From Bombyx mori (Eukaryota > Arthropoda > Insecta > Lepidoptera > Bombycidae), in NCBI RefSeq assembly GCF_030269925.1, contig NC_085130.1:5654501-5718500 (forward strand): a DNA stretch of 64,000 nucleotides, in the 5' to 3' direction. Positions within the stretch are counted from its first letter, which is position 1; each line of letters starts with the position of its first letter. A program made the translations under genes and the position numbers. Under the pieces are notes generated by a model, which had not been told where the DNA came from, searched no databases, and saw nothing but the letters and a program-made list of their open reading frames with translations. Of the stretch, positions 21,501-31,061 are shown in pieces.

Positions 21501-23893
21501 CTTCTAAAACCTTGGGATTAATTTGGTGTAATCTAAGTGACGAATTTTATTTTAATAATATGCAAATTAATGTTAGTATGGAACCCATCACAAAACGGTC
21601 TATTTTATCTAACGTTTCTCAAATTTTCGACCCTCTAGGCTTACTAAGTCCCGTTATAATTGTTGCGAAGGTGCTTTTACAACAATTGTGGCTACTTAAA
21701 ATGGGCTGGGACGACACAGTTCCCGATCATATAGCGCGAGTATGGAACCGGTTTGATAATTCACTACAAGCGCTCGACACAATCCGTATACCTCGCCACG
21801 TTATAGGTGTGCAACGTATGTATATTGAACTGCATGTTTTTAGTGACGCGTCTCAGACAGCGTATGGTGCGTGCATTTATATTCGCACAGTTAGTACTGA
21901 CTCGACTGTATCGGTGAGATTATTAATTTCAAAAACAAAGGTCGCGCCGCTGAAAACATTAAGTATACCGCGTCTCGAACTTTGTGGAGCTTTATTGGGG
22001 GCTAGATTGTATGACAAGGTGCGTAATTCATTGCATTGGAAGTTTAATAACGTTGTTTTCTGGACGGATTCGAGTATAGTGTTAGGCTGGTTACACATGC
22101 CGCCTTATCGACTCAAGGTGTTTGTACAAAATAGGACTGCGGAAATTCATGAATTAACGCAAAACTTTCCTTGGCGTCACGTAAACGGCGAAAATAATCC
22201 TGCTGATCTTGCATCACGCGGTGTTAGCTTAGAAGATCTTTCTTCTTCTGTCTCATGGTGGGAGGGACCGGAATTTCTTAAAACTCATACCTTTTCTATA
22301 GAGAATCACAAAGATGCCGATTCATTTAAACATAGTGAGCTACCTGAAGTCAAATCAGTCGTTACAACTGCTGAAGTTTGCAATTCCTGTGAATCATCAG
22401 TGTTCCCCTTTCACAGGTTTTCACAATTCAAACGTATGCGTCGCACGATGGCATTTATATTAAGGTTCATACATAATAGTCGTTTTAAATATAACAAGCG
22501 CACATGTCATATCAGTGTGGATGAATTAGATTATGCTGAAAAAACATTAGTACGATTATCTCAAATGGAATATTATCCGTCTGAATATGCACTGTTGTCT
22601 GGTAGCGGCCTGGTTAAGGGTAAAGGTCATTTGTCAAAATTAAATTTATTTTTAGACGATCAGAAAATAATGCGCGTAGGCGGTCGTTTAGTTAATTCTG
22701 ATGAATTTACCTATGACAAAAAACATCCGATTTTGATTTCGAGCAAACACTGTTTTGCTCTTCTACTATTTCGGCATGAGTATATTCAGCTTCTTCACGC
22801 GGCTCCGCAAGCGTTACTCTTCCATGTCCGCGAAACCTGGTGGCCTATAGGGGGTAGGAATTTAGCTCGCCAAGTAGTACACGGCTATGTTACGTGTACG
22901 CGTATTAGAGGTACGACCCTTACCCCGATGATGGGCAACCTACCCAAAGAACGAATTACTCCTAGTTTACCGTTTGTTCGATGTGGAGTAGATTATGCTG
23001 GCCCAATACTCATACTGAACCGCAAAGGTAGGGGCGCAAAACCTGTAAAGGGTTATATTTGTTTATTTATTTGTTTCGTGACACGCGCAATTCACTTGGA
23101 GTTGGTAAGTGACCTCTCGAGTGAAGCTTACTTATTAACTTTAAAACGGTTTATCTCACGACGCGGTAAGCCTTCAGAAATATTTTCTGATAACGGTCGC
23201 AATTTTGTAGGTCTTATGAATGACTTTACCAACTTCTTACGCAGATGTAGTGGGGAGATTTTAGAATATGCCATTAGTCAAAGAATAAAATTTCGTTTTA
23301 TTCCACCTTATTCCCCGCATTTTGGTGGTTTATGGGAAGCAGGTGTAAAATCATGCAAGTATCATCTTACTCGCATTGTAGGAAACGCGCACCTGACATT
23401 CGAAGAGTATAGCACAGTATTAGCGCAAATAGAAGCTGTTTTAAACTCTCGACCTTTGTCCCCTCTTTCCTCTGATCCACAGGATTTTTCACCGCTTACT
23501 CCAAGCCATTTCCTGATTGGTCGACCACTTACTGCTCCAGTCTGCGATGACGTACGCGATGTACCAATTAACCGCCTACAGCGATACCAGAGGTTGGAAC
23601 TACTTCGTCAACAGTTTTGGAATCGATGGACTAAAGAATATATTTCTGAGCTGCAGGTGCGAGCGAAGTGGACCGTGAATAAAGATGAGTTGAAGCCCAA
23701 TTCGTTAGTGGTGATAAAGGACAACAATCTTCCTCCGCTGAAGTGGCGCTTGGGACGTGTGGTTCGCACAATACCAGGTTCAGACGGCATTTCCCGAGTG
23801 GCTGACATACGGACGGCAGCGGGTGTGCTGAGACGCACCTTTTCGAAAATTTGTCCTCTCTTCCAAGATGTGGATGAAACGCAAGAACATTGA
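18548..23893 (+). CDS. BEL/Pao gag-pol polyprotein
   Basis: A single 1781-codon frame from ATG. In order: gag-like region with a DUF1759-type segment (about residues 140-300); zinc-knuckle cysteines (about 370-430, CVKC, CKNC, CRKC); aspartic protease with LLDSGSQ (about 520); reverse transcriptase with YVDDY (about 923); an RNase H-like stretch with FSDASQTAYGA (about 1098); integrase zinc-binding and core regions with VDYAGP (about 1480), SDNGRNF (about 1547) and GLWEAG (about 1594); and the C-terminal DUF5641-type region. These carry out particle formation, processing, reverse transcription and integration. Residue 1447 is Tyr (TAT, 22886-22888) where the integrase C-x2-C zinc ligand pair normally starts, which may impair integration. 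No stop or frameshift interrupts the frame. Confidence 0.93.
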   Translation: MPTDSVKSRDKSPNLLSAESNDLVRALVKKRGIIKCRLTKFTNHVTSLENSDERVFNNEIRIDLKLRIQGAATLFSEFNDIQTKIEENVSESELAGQCDQRELFENSYYSTLAHAESILNNEVMSCSKSCHNSYREAPVKLPTISMPTFDGAYEHWLEFRDTFTSLVHNCKDISSIQKFHYLKSCLKGNAELVIHSIEFSSDNYEVAWELILNRYNNCRLLVHNHVKALFTLPTLAKESPILIRNLIDTISKNLRALKILGEPTDSWDTLINYIIVSKLDRITEREWETHKCTLFSNENNSKNTIKLDELIRFLKHRADMLETLKLSHSKDTTATIIENKKQHKYNYTTHCNVSSSPNKSYDRQLRGKALCVKCNANHPLYSCNKFIESDLESKLKLIRVHNLCKNCLRSGHTLNNCRFGPCRKCDKKHNSLIHNDNSASDISFHTTTSTEGDKITDDVRAPRVPAPATPAACTDSLRIQVNKSHMQTQCNEFVSVQSILLSTAVVEVADVHGTYHKARALLDSGSQRCFISKSLCQLLNTRLIQSTNEVQGVGDTVIYSTQACNIVVKSCIDNTFTTRIHCYVLSKITASVPIVCQLGAQFCFPDNIRLADPDFLGSRPIDILIGADLFWDLLGEGKIRLPNGPYLQNTSLGWIISGPINNSYTQKNTQIHFTNALDTQLRLFWEIEELPKIRDAQTEEERACEEHFIRTTTRNSEGRFCVRVPLNQSPEVLGDSYTQAERRFLALEKRLQRSPEYKRLYSNFMQEYQSLGHMTQVDSYESPCYFMPHHGVFRELSTTTKLRAVFDASAPSSSGKSLNDLQLVGPPIQGDLVSILLRFRQHKYVACADVEKMYRQCLVDEDQRSLQMILWRDEPSNPLRTFKLNTVTYGTSSAPFLSVRCLKQLAVESSDPDVTRVIQEDFYVDDYITGLDNKDKLIQLCDKTQKTLQGGCFPLRKWIFNFARDDNSQSPNQSKLLTPVENNTPSKTLGLIWCNLSDEFYFNNMQINVSMEPITKRSILSNVSQIFDPLGLLSPVIIVAKVLLQQLWLLKMGWDDTVPDHIARVWNRFDNSLQALDTIRIPRHVIGVQRMYIELHVFSDASQTAYGACIYIRTVSTDSTVSVRLLISKTKVAPLKTLSIPRLELCGALLGARLYDKVRNSLHWKFNNVVFWTDSSIVLGWLHMPPYRLKVFVQNRTAEIHELTQNFPWRHVNGENNPADLASRGVSLEDLSSSVSWWEGPEFLKTHTFSIENHKDADSFKHSELPEVKSVVTTAEVCNSCESSVFPFHRFSQFKRMRRTMAFILRFIHNSRFKYNKRTCHISVDELDYAEKTLVRLSQMEYYPSEYALLSGSGLVKGKGHLSKLNLFLDDQKIMRVGGRLVNSDEFTYDKKHPILISSKHCFALLLFRHEYIQLLHAAPQALLFHVRETWWPIGGRNLARQVVHGYVTCTRIRGTTLTPMMGNLPKERITPSLPFVRCGVDYAGPILILNRKGRGAKPVKGYICLFICFVTRAIHLELVSDLSSEAYLLTLKRFISRRGKPSEIFSDNGRNFVGLMNDFTNFLRRCSGEILEYAISQRIKFRFIPPYSPHFGGLWEAGVKSCKYHLTRIVGNAHLTFEEYSTVLAQIEAVLNSRPLSPLSSDPQDFSPLTPSHFLIGRPLTAPVCDDVRDVPINRLQRYQRLELLRQQFWNRWTKEYISELQVRAKWTVNKDELKPNSLVVIKDNNLPPLKWRLGRVVRTIPGSDGISRVADIRTAAGVLRRTFSKICPLFQDVDETQEH

Positions 23894-23920
23894 AAGCCAC
23901 TGCTTCCAAGGCCGGGGGCA

Positions 23921-24193
23921 TGTTCGAGATCGTACTCGTATTACTGATGGACGAGTAGAGGACGATGATATGCAAATTTTCAGTAATGCGATTGGTCGTC
24001 CATATTGTTCCCCTTACCCCCCAATCCTCGATTCGTGTAACACACACCATTTATTCATGTAAAAAGGTTCGAACAATAAACACCTAACATAATAACTGTA
24101 GAAAAAATACGCCACAGACAAAACAGTTTTATTTCTCAATAACCAAAATCCACCAAGCCTCTCAACCAGTAAATAAAATCGCAAGCCGCACCA
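23921..24193 (+). repeat. 3' LTR of the BEL/Pao element
   Basis: It matches the 5' LTR base for base as far as I can read, starts 28 bp after the gag-pol stop and is followed by the target duplication AGAAG. Confidence 0.92.
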
Positions 24194-24473
24194 AGAAGAA
24201 ACAATTAAAATTACTTTTACGGTTTTTATCTCGCGTATTTTGTTATTGTTATTAATTCCCAGGTTTAGAATACAGTTTTCGTACAATACGTAAAGTTGTA
24301 CGTTTGGAACGATTCACAACCACGAGCTTCTTATACACTTAAGGAAATTCAGCATTATCGTACAGTTTTTTTTTTAATCATAGATAATTTTATTGCATAA
24401 TAAAGTAAAGATATCAATTAAGTTTTTAGTCTAGTTCAGTTTGATAGTTCACCAACGCAGACATGTTCTAGAT

Positions 24474-24731
24474 CAGGGGTTCCCAAACTTATTTTGTCTA
24501 CTGCCCACTTTGAGAACCAATTATTTTTTAGCACCCCCATTTTTTCACCTACTTCAAAACCACTATAGCGAGAGCTCAGTCGGTGTCTAAGAGCCCTCCT
24601 AGATGAAATTACAAATCGCCTCCCAACCCTCTACACAAGGCCCCAAATTTTTTTTCTGGGTCTCTTACCGCCCCCCCCTTAGGCCTGCCGTGCCCACAAG
24701 GGGCCGTTATCACCCACTTTGGGAAAGGCTG
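24474..24731. mobile_element. hAT-type MITE with 8-bp target duplication
   Basis: The ends are CAGGGGTTCCCAAACTT and CACTTTGGGAAAGGCTG, imperfect inverted repeats typical of hAT elements. The perfect 8-bp direct repeat TTCTAGAT flanks it (24466-24473, 24732-24739). Its 258 bp are too short for a transposase. Confidence 0.85.
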
Positions 24732-24813
24732 TTCTAGATTTAGTCACACTTTTTTTCATAATTCAATTCATTTACAATCAATTTTTGTGTGTTACGTGTA
24801 CTGTGTATGTAAA

Positions 24814-25041
24814 TCTTTATATATATATATATATATTTCTTCTGTGCGTGTGTTTGTCACTGAACTCCTCCTAAACGGCTGGACCGATTTGAATGATTTA
24901 TTTTGTCTGCGTTTGGGTGGCACCCTGAATGGTTTAAATTTACAAATCAGCCCGGAGGAGGGCGCTGCAGTCGGTATCTAGGTTATTTATCTTTCCTAGA
25001 AATAATTTATATTATAAAACAACGTTTGCCGGGCCAGCTAG
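24814..25041 (+). mobile_element. Helitron-like element
   Basis: It begins with TC after A and ends CCGGGCCAGCTAG before T, with AACGTTTGCCGGGCCAGC near the 3' end as in the copy at 43831-44799. It contains a TA microsatellite near its 5' end. Confidence 0.6.
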
Positions 25042-25225
25042 TATATGTATAGATATAGGTAAATTTACTACGATTATTACTAGGTAAGTTGTAATTAAAG
25101 GATTCTGTGAAGGTCTATCTACTTGGTTAGAAACATTTTAATCTGTGACAACACGTGCTCATATTCCACTAAGATTTCGGTGAATACTCTAACCCATCGA
25201 CAAGAAATGAATCCACCCTGAGACT

Positions 25226-25400
25226 AGTGTGCTTAGTGGGAGTTTTTTAACGTTCTCGATAGCGTAAAAGTTAACTCAAATTTGTATGGAGTTGGAACGT
25301 TTGCCTGCGTCTGCCGCTAGGGGCGCTGTTCCAACTGCATACAAATTTGAGTTAACTTTTACGCTATCGAGAACGTTAAAAAACTCGCACTAAGCACACT
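25226..25400. mobile_element. Palindromic MITE, complete
   Basis: About 60 bp at each end are inverted copies (TAACGTTCTCGATAGCGTAA and complement), around a short core GCCGCTAGGGGCGCTGTTCC. Related copies: 32170-32226 (one arm), 41283-41573, 49196-49362 and 52826-52988. Confidence 0.75.
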
Positions 25401-25747
25401 GGAGGATAGTGGTGGATAATTGGTAGTTCATTCTCTCGCTTCACACCATAACACTAGTGTAATCTGTGAATATCATTTGTACTTACTGTAAGAAAGAGTA
25501 AACTCAAGAGAACGACACTGAAACAATATAATCTCATATCGTTTTGTCGGAATTCACATTTACAAAACTAACAAAGTTAATTAATTTTTTTTTATTAAAA
25601 ACTACATTGGAAGTGAAATTGAATTTTTAATTTAATTATACTTTCATATTGATGCACGTTCTGTAGTTTATACGCATTTATTTATTTTAAAGTTTCTGAC
25701 ACCATAAAATTACCATAGATTCTTTTTGTAATACAGCAATAGTCTTT

Positions 25748-26005
25748 TTTTCCCTACCTATGCTGATAGCCTTGGGAGGCTATTTCAGCTTCTCCATAAC
25801 GTGTAGGTGAGCTCACGGGGCTCAAACCGGAGTGTTGCCAACACCGGCCCTAGCAAGAGCGGTAATTCGCAGAATCTACCATCGGATCAGAAACGCGACG
25901 CACTGAGAAGATCCGGCGAGAAACTCAGTGGGCTGTGTCTGTGGGTTAATTCGCTCGTCGAGCCCTTCGTCGCAAGCGACAGGTTCGACGAGGACGGCGA
26001 CCGCG
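25748..26005 (+). mobile_element. SINE-like family 2 copy
   Basis: It runs from CCCTACCTATGCTGATAGCC through GAGAAACTCAGTGGGCTGTG to GACGAGGACGGCGACCG. Confidence 0.75.
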
Positions 26006-26027
26006 CAATAGTCATAATATATATATG

Positions 26028-26310
26028 TTATTGCTTATATGAGTGGACGTGCGCACGGCCTGTGAGGCAATCTGATGTTAAGCGGTTACTGGAGCCCATA
26101 GACACCTACAACGTAAATGCCAGTAATTACGCAAATAATAATTTTGCGAATTTGATTTTTATTTCATGATGTATTGCTTCACCGTGGAAGTCAATCGTAA
26201 ACATTTGTTAAGTGCGTATTAAAAAAATTTGGTACCCGCCTGCAGGATTCGAACACCATTGCATCGTTACATACGAATGCACTGGACGTCTTATCCTTTA
26301 AGTCATAATA
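26028..26310 (-). mobile_element. SINE with tRNA-like head and internal deletion
   Basis: The tail side (TTATTGCTTATATGAGTGG) and the tRNA-like head (GCAGGATTCGAACACC and GACGTCTTATCCTTTAAG, reverse) are both present, but most of the body is missing. Confidence 0.7.
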
Positions 26311-26904
26311 ACTATAACAACCAACGCATTGGATCTTTAATCTGTGATGTTGGAATTGTAGAAAAAAACTGGCAGTTCCTTAAAAACCGATTCCAGTAAA
26401 ATAAGACATTTAGAAAATTATTGTTAGTTTTTGGTACACCCTGTATTAATTAGCCGAGTAGATTTAAATTGGAAGGCAAGTGAAATGTTTGTGCCAGTCT
26501 TATGGTTTCATTATTCAGAATATACAGAATTATATATATTTTTATGTATATGTATTTATTTAAGTATGAGTATTTGTATCTATAAATATTATGTATGTCA
26601 TATATGAGTCGACTATTATCAAAGCCGGCAATCTGACTTTTGGACAATGATTGGTAAATCAGAAAAACGAATTATTGACTTTGTATTCCATTGGCAGTCA
26701 CAAAACTCTTCGGAACGAAATCTTAGATAAATAACAGGTTAACTATTAACCTTTATTTAGTGAAGGTTTTGAACCGTATTCTTTGAAGGAGACGATTATA
26801 TTCAAATCAATCTGTATTGACATATCAATAAAAATATTTTGTCCAAATGCACAGATTGCCACCTTTGATAATAGACGACTCATATACACATATGTTTAAG
26901 TAAT

Positions 26905-27032
26905 ATCACCTTCACACTACACCTACCAAGGTTCATCTCTGCACCCCCCTAAGGTAGACTGTTAGAGAATGCCTATGGCATTAAGTCCTTTATACCGTTT
27001 AGTATATAAAGTTATAAATAAATAAATAAACA
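26905..27032 (+). mobile_element. LINE 3' tail
   Basis: GAGAATGCCTATGGCATTAA and a TAAATAAATAAATAAA end match the minus-strand element at 56583-57430. Confidence 0.55.
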
Positions 27033-27408
27033 TATATTCAGAATTATTCAGATTATTTAGAACATAGATAGGACAGATGACAACTTGTAACAATCATTAT
27101 AATTTGTCATCATTCATGAGTGTTAGAATTATTCTCATTTCATTTTTGAAACCGATTTCTTGGATTCAAGTCTTGATTATCTGTAGTACCGCTAATTGTG
27201 GGTGTTCATAGGTTGGCATTACAATCCTATCTGTTTATTCCTCGAAGCAATCACACTTTACCATCCGTGAGGAAATTTCCAGTATCTTTATTATTATCTT
27301 AAAATAGTCCAAGGCATATAAAGCATTGCTTTACAAATACACTATATTTTTTCTTTTAGAACTTATTTAGGTAATGTTTCTTATGAACTAGGATAACATA
27401 ACAATAAA

Positions 27409-29297
27409 CTAAGTTGAGCTCTGTCTGTAATTCTTAGTGTCTAGAATCTTCTTTCCACACATGGCACATATACCCTTTTTGTATGCACAAGCTTGGCAGT
27501 AATGTGATCCGACCTGGTGTACTTTCGTTCTGCAGATTCTGAAAAATAAAAGAATATATTTTAAAAACTTTTAATACATTTTACTGGAGGTATGGTTAGA
27601 CCTAATAGACGCCTTTGAAATGTGGAGCTGGAGAAAAACGTTACAGATTCCATGGAATGCCTTTCTCACCAACGTGACTATTCTGAGAGAGCTTAATATC
27701 ATAACTAGTCTTTCCAATATATGCCTTCGTTGGGTGCTGGAATTCTTCGGACATATTGCCCGTAAAGAGGGTCACAATCTAGAACAGCTGATGCTGACAG
27801 GAAAGGAAGATGGCAAACGTCCAAGAGGATGCAGTACCACGAGATGGTCGGACTAAATACAATCTTCTCTGAACATCAACTTCCACAATGTCCTTCATGA
27901 AGCTAAGGATCGCAGCAGATGGAGGGAAATCGTACGGAAGAAACTGATGCAGCGGGGGAGTTCAGTAATGAGGAAAACGACACGAGGAGGTGGAGGTGGT
28001 ATGGTGTAATGTACTGAAATAGGTTCCACAAACCTAGTTATTGCAACCATAAATTTGTCCCATTTTCAAAGGAGAGCCATTTTTAAATTCGAATAAATCT
28101 TCAACTGCATCTCTTCATATAAAAACAACGTACACATTACAATCATCTATGGCCCTATTAATCTACCCATGTAGTGTACTAAATAAATCACTCAAGAGAA
28201 GAAGGGATAATGAATATAAAAAACATCCTTCAAACAAGTAACAACTAACTTTTATTGTATTGTTATTTTACATATTGGTAACTAAAAGTCCAGCAGTATT
28301 TAGTGTGTTTGTCTGAAGCGTTCGGGATTAGGAAGTATTATTATGAATATATGAGGCAAAATTGGGGAAGTATTATTAAGAATGTATGAGTTAAAATTGG
28401 AGAAGTATTATTAAGAATGTATGAGTTAAAATTGGGGAAGTATTATTAAGAATGTATGAGGTAAAATTGGGGAAGTATTATTAAGAATGTATGAGGCAAA
28501 ATTGGGGAAGTATTATTAAGAATGTATGAGGCAAAATTGGGGAAGTACTATTAAGAATGTATGAGTTAAAATTGGAGAAGTATTATTAAGAATGTATGAG
28601 TTAAAATTGGGGAAGTATTATTAAGAATGTATGAGGTAAAATTGGGGAAGTATTATTAAGAATGTATGAGGCAAAATTGGGGAAGTATTATTAAGAATGT
28701 ATGAGGCAAAATTGGGGAAGTATTATTAAGAATGTATGAGGCAAAATTGGGGAAGTACTATTAAGAATGTATGAGTTAAAATTGGAGAAGTATTATTAAG
28801 AATGTATGAGTTAAAATTGGGGAAGTATTATTAAGAATGTATGAGGTAAAATTGGGGAAGTATTATTAAGAATGTATGAGGTAAAATTGGGGAAGTATTA
28901 TTAAGAATGTATGAGGCAAAATTGGGGAAGTACTATTAAGAATGTATGAGTTAAAATTGGAGAAGTATTATTAAGAATGTATGAGTTAAAATTGGGGAAG
29001 TATTATTAAGAATGTATGAGTTAAAATTGGGGAAGTATTATTAAGAATGTATGAGGTAAAATTGGGGAAGTATTATTAAGAATGTATGAGGCAAAATTGG
29101 TTTTTAAACATCAGGATTACTCACTTGCACTGTTGAAATGTGGAAGTGTACGGATTAAATCGTCCTTTTTTGGCGGTTAATGCTTTGTTTTCTCCAACAA
29201 CACGTCCGCCGGACTCCACGGTATTCCTAGCTCCAGCCTTCCAAGGGTCCGGCGTTATTACTCTGCCCAATTTCTTTTCGCACTTCTCACAAACCAT
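27409..29297 (-). CDS. CRIPT: CRIPT, cysteine-rich PDZ-binding protein
   Basis: Two exons, 29125-29297 and 27409-27538, join in phase 2 (TGCAA|GTGAGT to TTTTTCAG|A) into a 100-residue protein; the human protein has 101. It begins MVCEKCEKKLGRVITPD, includes ARNTVESGGR, and the second exon carries HYCQACAYKKGICAMCGKK, the highly conserved CxxC-rich core, then LDTKNY. CRIPT is a small zinc-binding protein known for binding PDZ domains of PSD-95 through its C-terminus and for association with microtubules and the minor spliceosome. The C-terminal residues here are QSST, not the vertebrate QTSV, so a class I PDZ ligand is not obvious. The 1.6-kb intron holds a LINE tail and a 35-bp minisatellite. 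AATAAA lies about 115 bp after the stop (complement of 27287-27292). Confidence 0.95.
27605..28020 (+). mobile_element. RTE-like LINE coding remnant in the CRIPT intron
   Basis: A plus-strand frame encodes FFGHIARKEGHNLEQLML and GKRPRGCSTTRWSD, the C-terminal motif of RTE-type reverse transcriptase proteins, ending in a stop soon after. It is a fragment only. Confidence 0.7.
28331..29100. repeat. 35-bp minisatellite, 22 units, in the CRIPT intron
   Basis: Exactly 770 bp of head-to-tail 35-bp units (GGAAGTATTATTAAGAATGT then ATGAGGCAAAATTGG). Units differ at a few diagnostic positions, and the variants recur in a fixed order, giving a higher-order period of five to six units. The unit length is not a multiple of three and no frame is open. 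Confidence 0.97.
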
Positions 29298-30438
29298 TTT
29301 TGTTCTGTTTCTTACTAACCTAACGAGCTTGTATTAGTACGAAATTTTATTAAATTGTTGTTTTGACTGAATAATATGTAGGTTATATTAATTAAATATT
29401 ACTTATCAAATATTAAAATATGCTCTGCTAGTGAACAGCTAGTTTTATTAAGAAATCATAGTTAATACACTTAATATTTGTTAGAAATAAAATTTATTTA
29501 AGTTGATGTTGTTACTAATAGTTTTCTTTTGAATTGTCATTTGGATAGGCAACAGGAATGAAGCCCATACAGTCAAAACTTGTACCGAAGTGCGGTTCCG
29601 TGTCTGTGGTATTAAAAGTGGAACTAAAACAATACATAATACAAATTGAATTGGTTCTGGAATTAAATTGAATAAAGAAAATGAAATTCAATGAATTAAT
29701 ATAAAAGACGGTCAGGACTTAGATGAGATGAAAATACCTTGCAATCAAATGGGTGGACAGTTGGTTTACTAAGACGGACTTATTCTTCCTATTTTCCACG
29801 GACTTTTTGGAAGGGCCCGTTATGCCACGGCCTATTTTTCACTAAGACTACGGTTAATATTTCAATGTACTTTTACGAATTCTAATCGATTAATATGTAA
29901 ATTTTAAGCCTGAAGAGACATTAAATTAAAAAGTAACAGCTTGAGTGCCCGCCAAATAGTCCTTAATGTTTCGTGCTGTATTTTCTTCAAATTAAATAGT
30001 GTAACGTCGGTCTCATGCAAACAAGAACTGCTTGGCAGTCCAAATAGGTTCGAAGCCAACTCGTGCCACTTATAAATCGCATAGTCCTACACGACTTCTG
30101 TGCGCACCCTGACCCTTAAGTACTTTGTATATTGTTTTAGAAACCGTCAAGACAAAATCGAGATCATGGGGCTTAAGTTGAAGAAAAAAACAAAATAATC
30201 ACGTTTTCCCTGTAGATAAAAAAAACATCAAATAAAACATCATATCCAATTGCAATATAAGTATTGAGCGATTTATTAACTCGTTTCTCGATAAACATTT
30301 CAATAGATTTTATTATTCAACACATTCAACTTTCATAGTTTATTTATCCGACGCCGAAAGCTAATCTATATTAGTGGCACGTTACTCTATCAAAAGCGTT
30401 GTAACGGAATGTTGCAAGAAATAAAAACATACGAATTG

Positions 30439-31061
30439 CTAACTCTGATGTTCCTCCGCCATTTTCGTTGGAGCATCACTTGGATTTGTGTCATTTGACT
30501 CTGGGTAATATTGTTCTTGTGGAGCCTCCGCTGTGTTCTCATAGCTTTGTTCGTAATTCTGCTCGGGTTGGTAGTTGACTTCGGCTATGTTGTTGTATTG
30601 TTCTTCGCTATATTGCGCGTTGGGGTCAGCATATTGCTGATATTGTTCATAATTTTCATATTGTTCGTTTGCGTAAGTCGGCTCCTCGTAATTATTTTGG
30701 TATTCAGGTTGGTATTGCATTTCTGTTGCTTCGTAATTTTGTTCCTGTCCAATGAAATTCGCATCCTCTTGATAAGTCTGTTCTTTATGCTCTACGTCCA
30801 TTGGTCTTTCTGATTTAATTGGTGCATCGTTTTGATTTTTGTAGGGTTTTTCATCATCTTTGGACATCGGTTGAGATTGATGTTCGTCGGTTATTGTTGT
30901 AGGCTCTTGGTGGTCGTGATGCTCGGGTTGGAGTCGCTCTCTGTCCGTTCGGTCTGTATGTCCGGTGTCTCCGGGGGACTGATCTCCGGGATCGTCGTGT
31001 CCGGGAGAGGAAGCAATAAAGGGTACGCTTCTGTCGGCTGGAGTATAGTGCGTGGGATGTG
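30439..31061 (-). CDS. SDCCAG8: Probable SDCCAG8 terminal exon, frame ambiguous
   Basis: Acceptor TTTAATCAAATTACAG precedes 31061. Joining the previous exon in phase 0 gives 56 residues (HIPRTILQPTEAYP...) with a stop at 30891-30893, for 784 residues overall. Another frame stays open for about 207 codons to 30439 and encodes a Tyr/Gln/Glu/Asn-rich low-complexity tail (EQYENYEQYQQYADPNAQ) that looks genuinely coding. That frame would need a donor about 47 bp further into the upstream exon (GTGG|GTAGAT) or a missed small exon. AATAAA complements lie at 30309-30314 and 30339-30344. Confidence 0.5.

Larger units (their letters stand above)
17864..24193 (+). mobile_element. BEL/Pao LTR retrotransposon, full length
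   Basis: Two 273-bp LTRs (17864-18136 and 23921-24193) begin TGTTCGAG and end CACCA; read side by side I find no difference between them. The element is flanked by the 5-bp duplication AGAAG (17859-17863 and 24194-24198), the length usual for this superfamily. It inserted into the A-rich tail of a LINE copy (17640-17863). Between the LTRs is one long gag-pol frame. A purine-rich GGCCGGGGG precedes the 3' LTR as a plausible polypurine tract. No envelope-like frame is present. Identical LTRs imply a recent insertion. Confidence 0.93.

Noticed and set aside
28331..29100. Regular short repeats resembling a CRISPR array
   Set aside because: Units are contiguous with no unique spacers, in a eukaryotic intron; it is a minisatellite.
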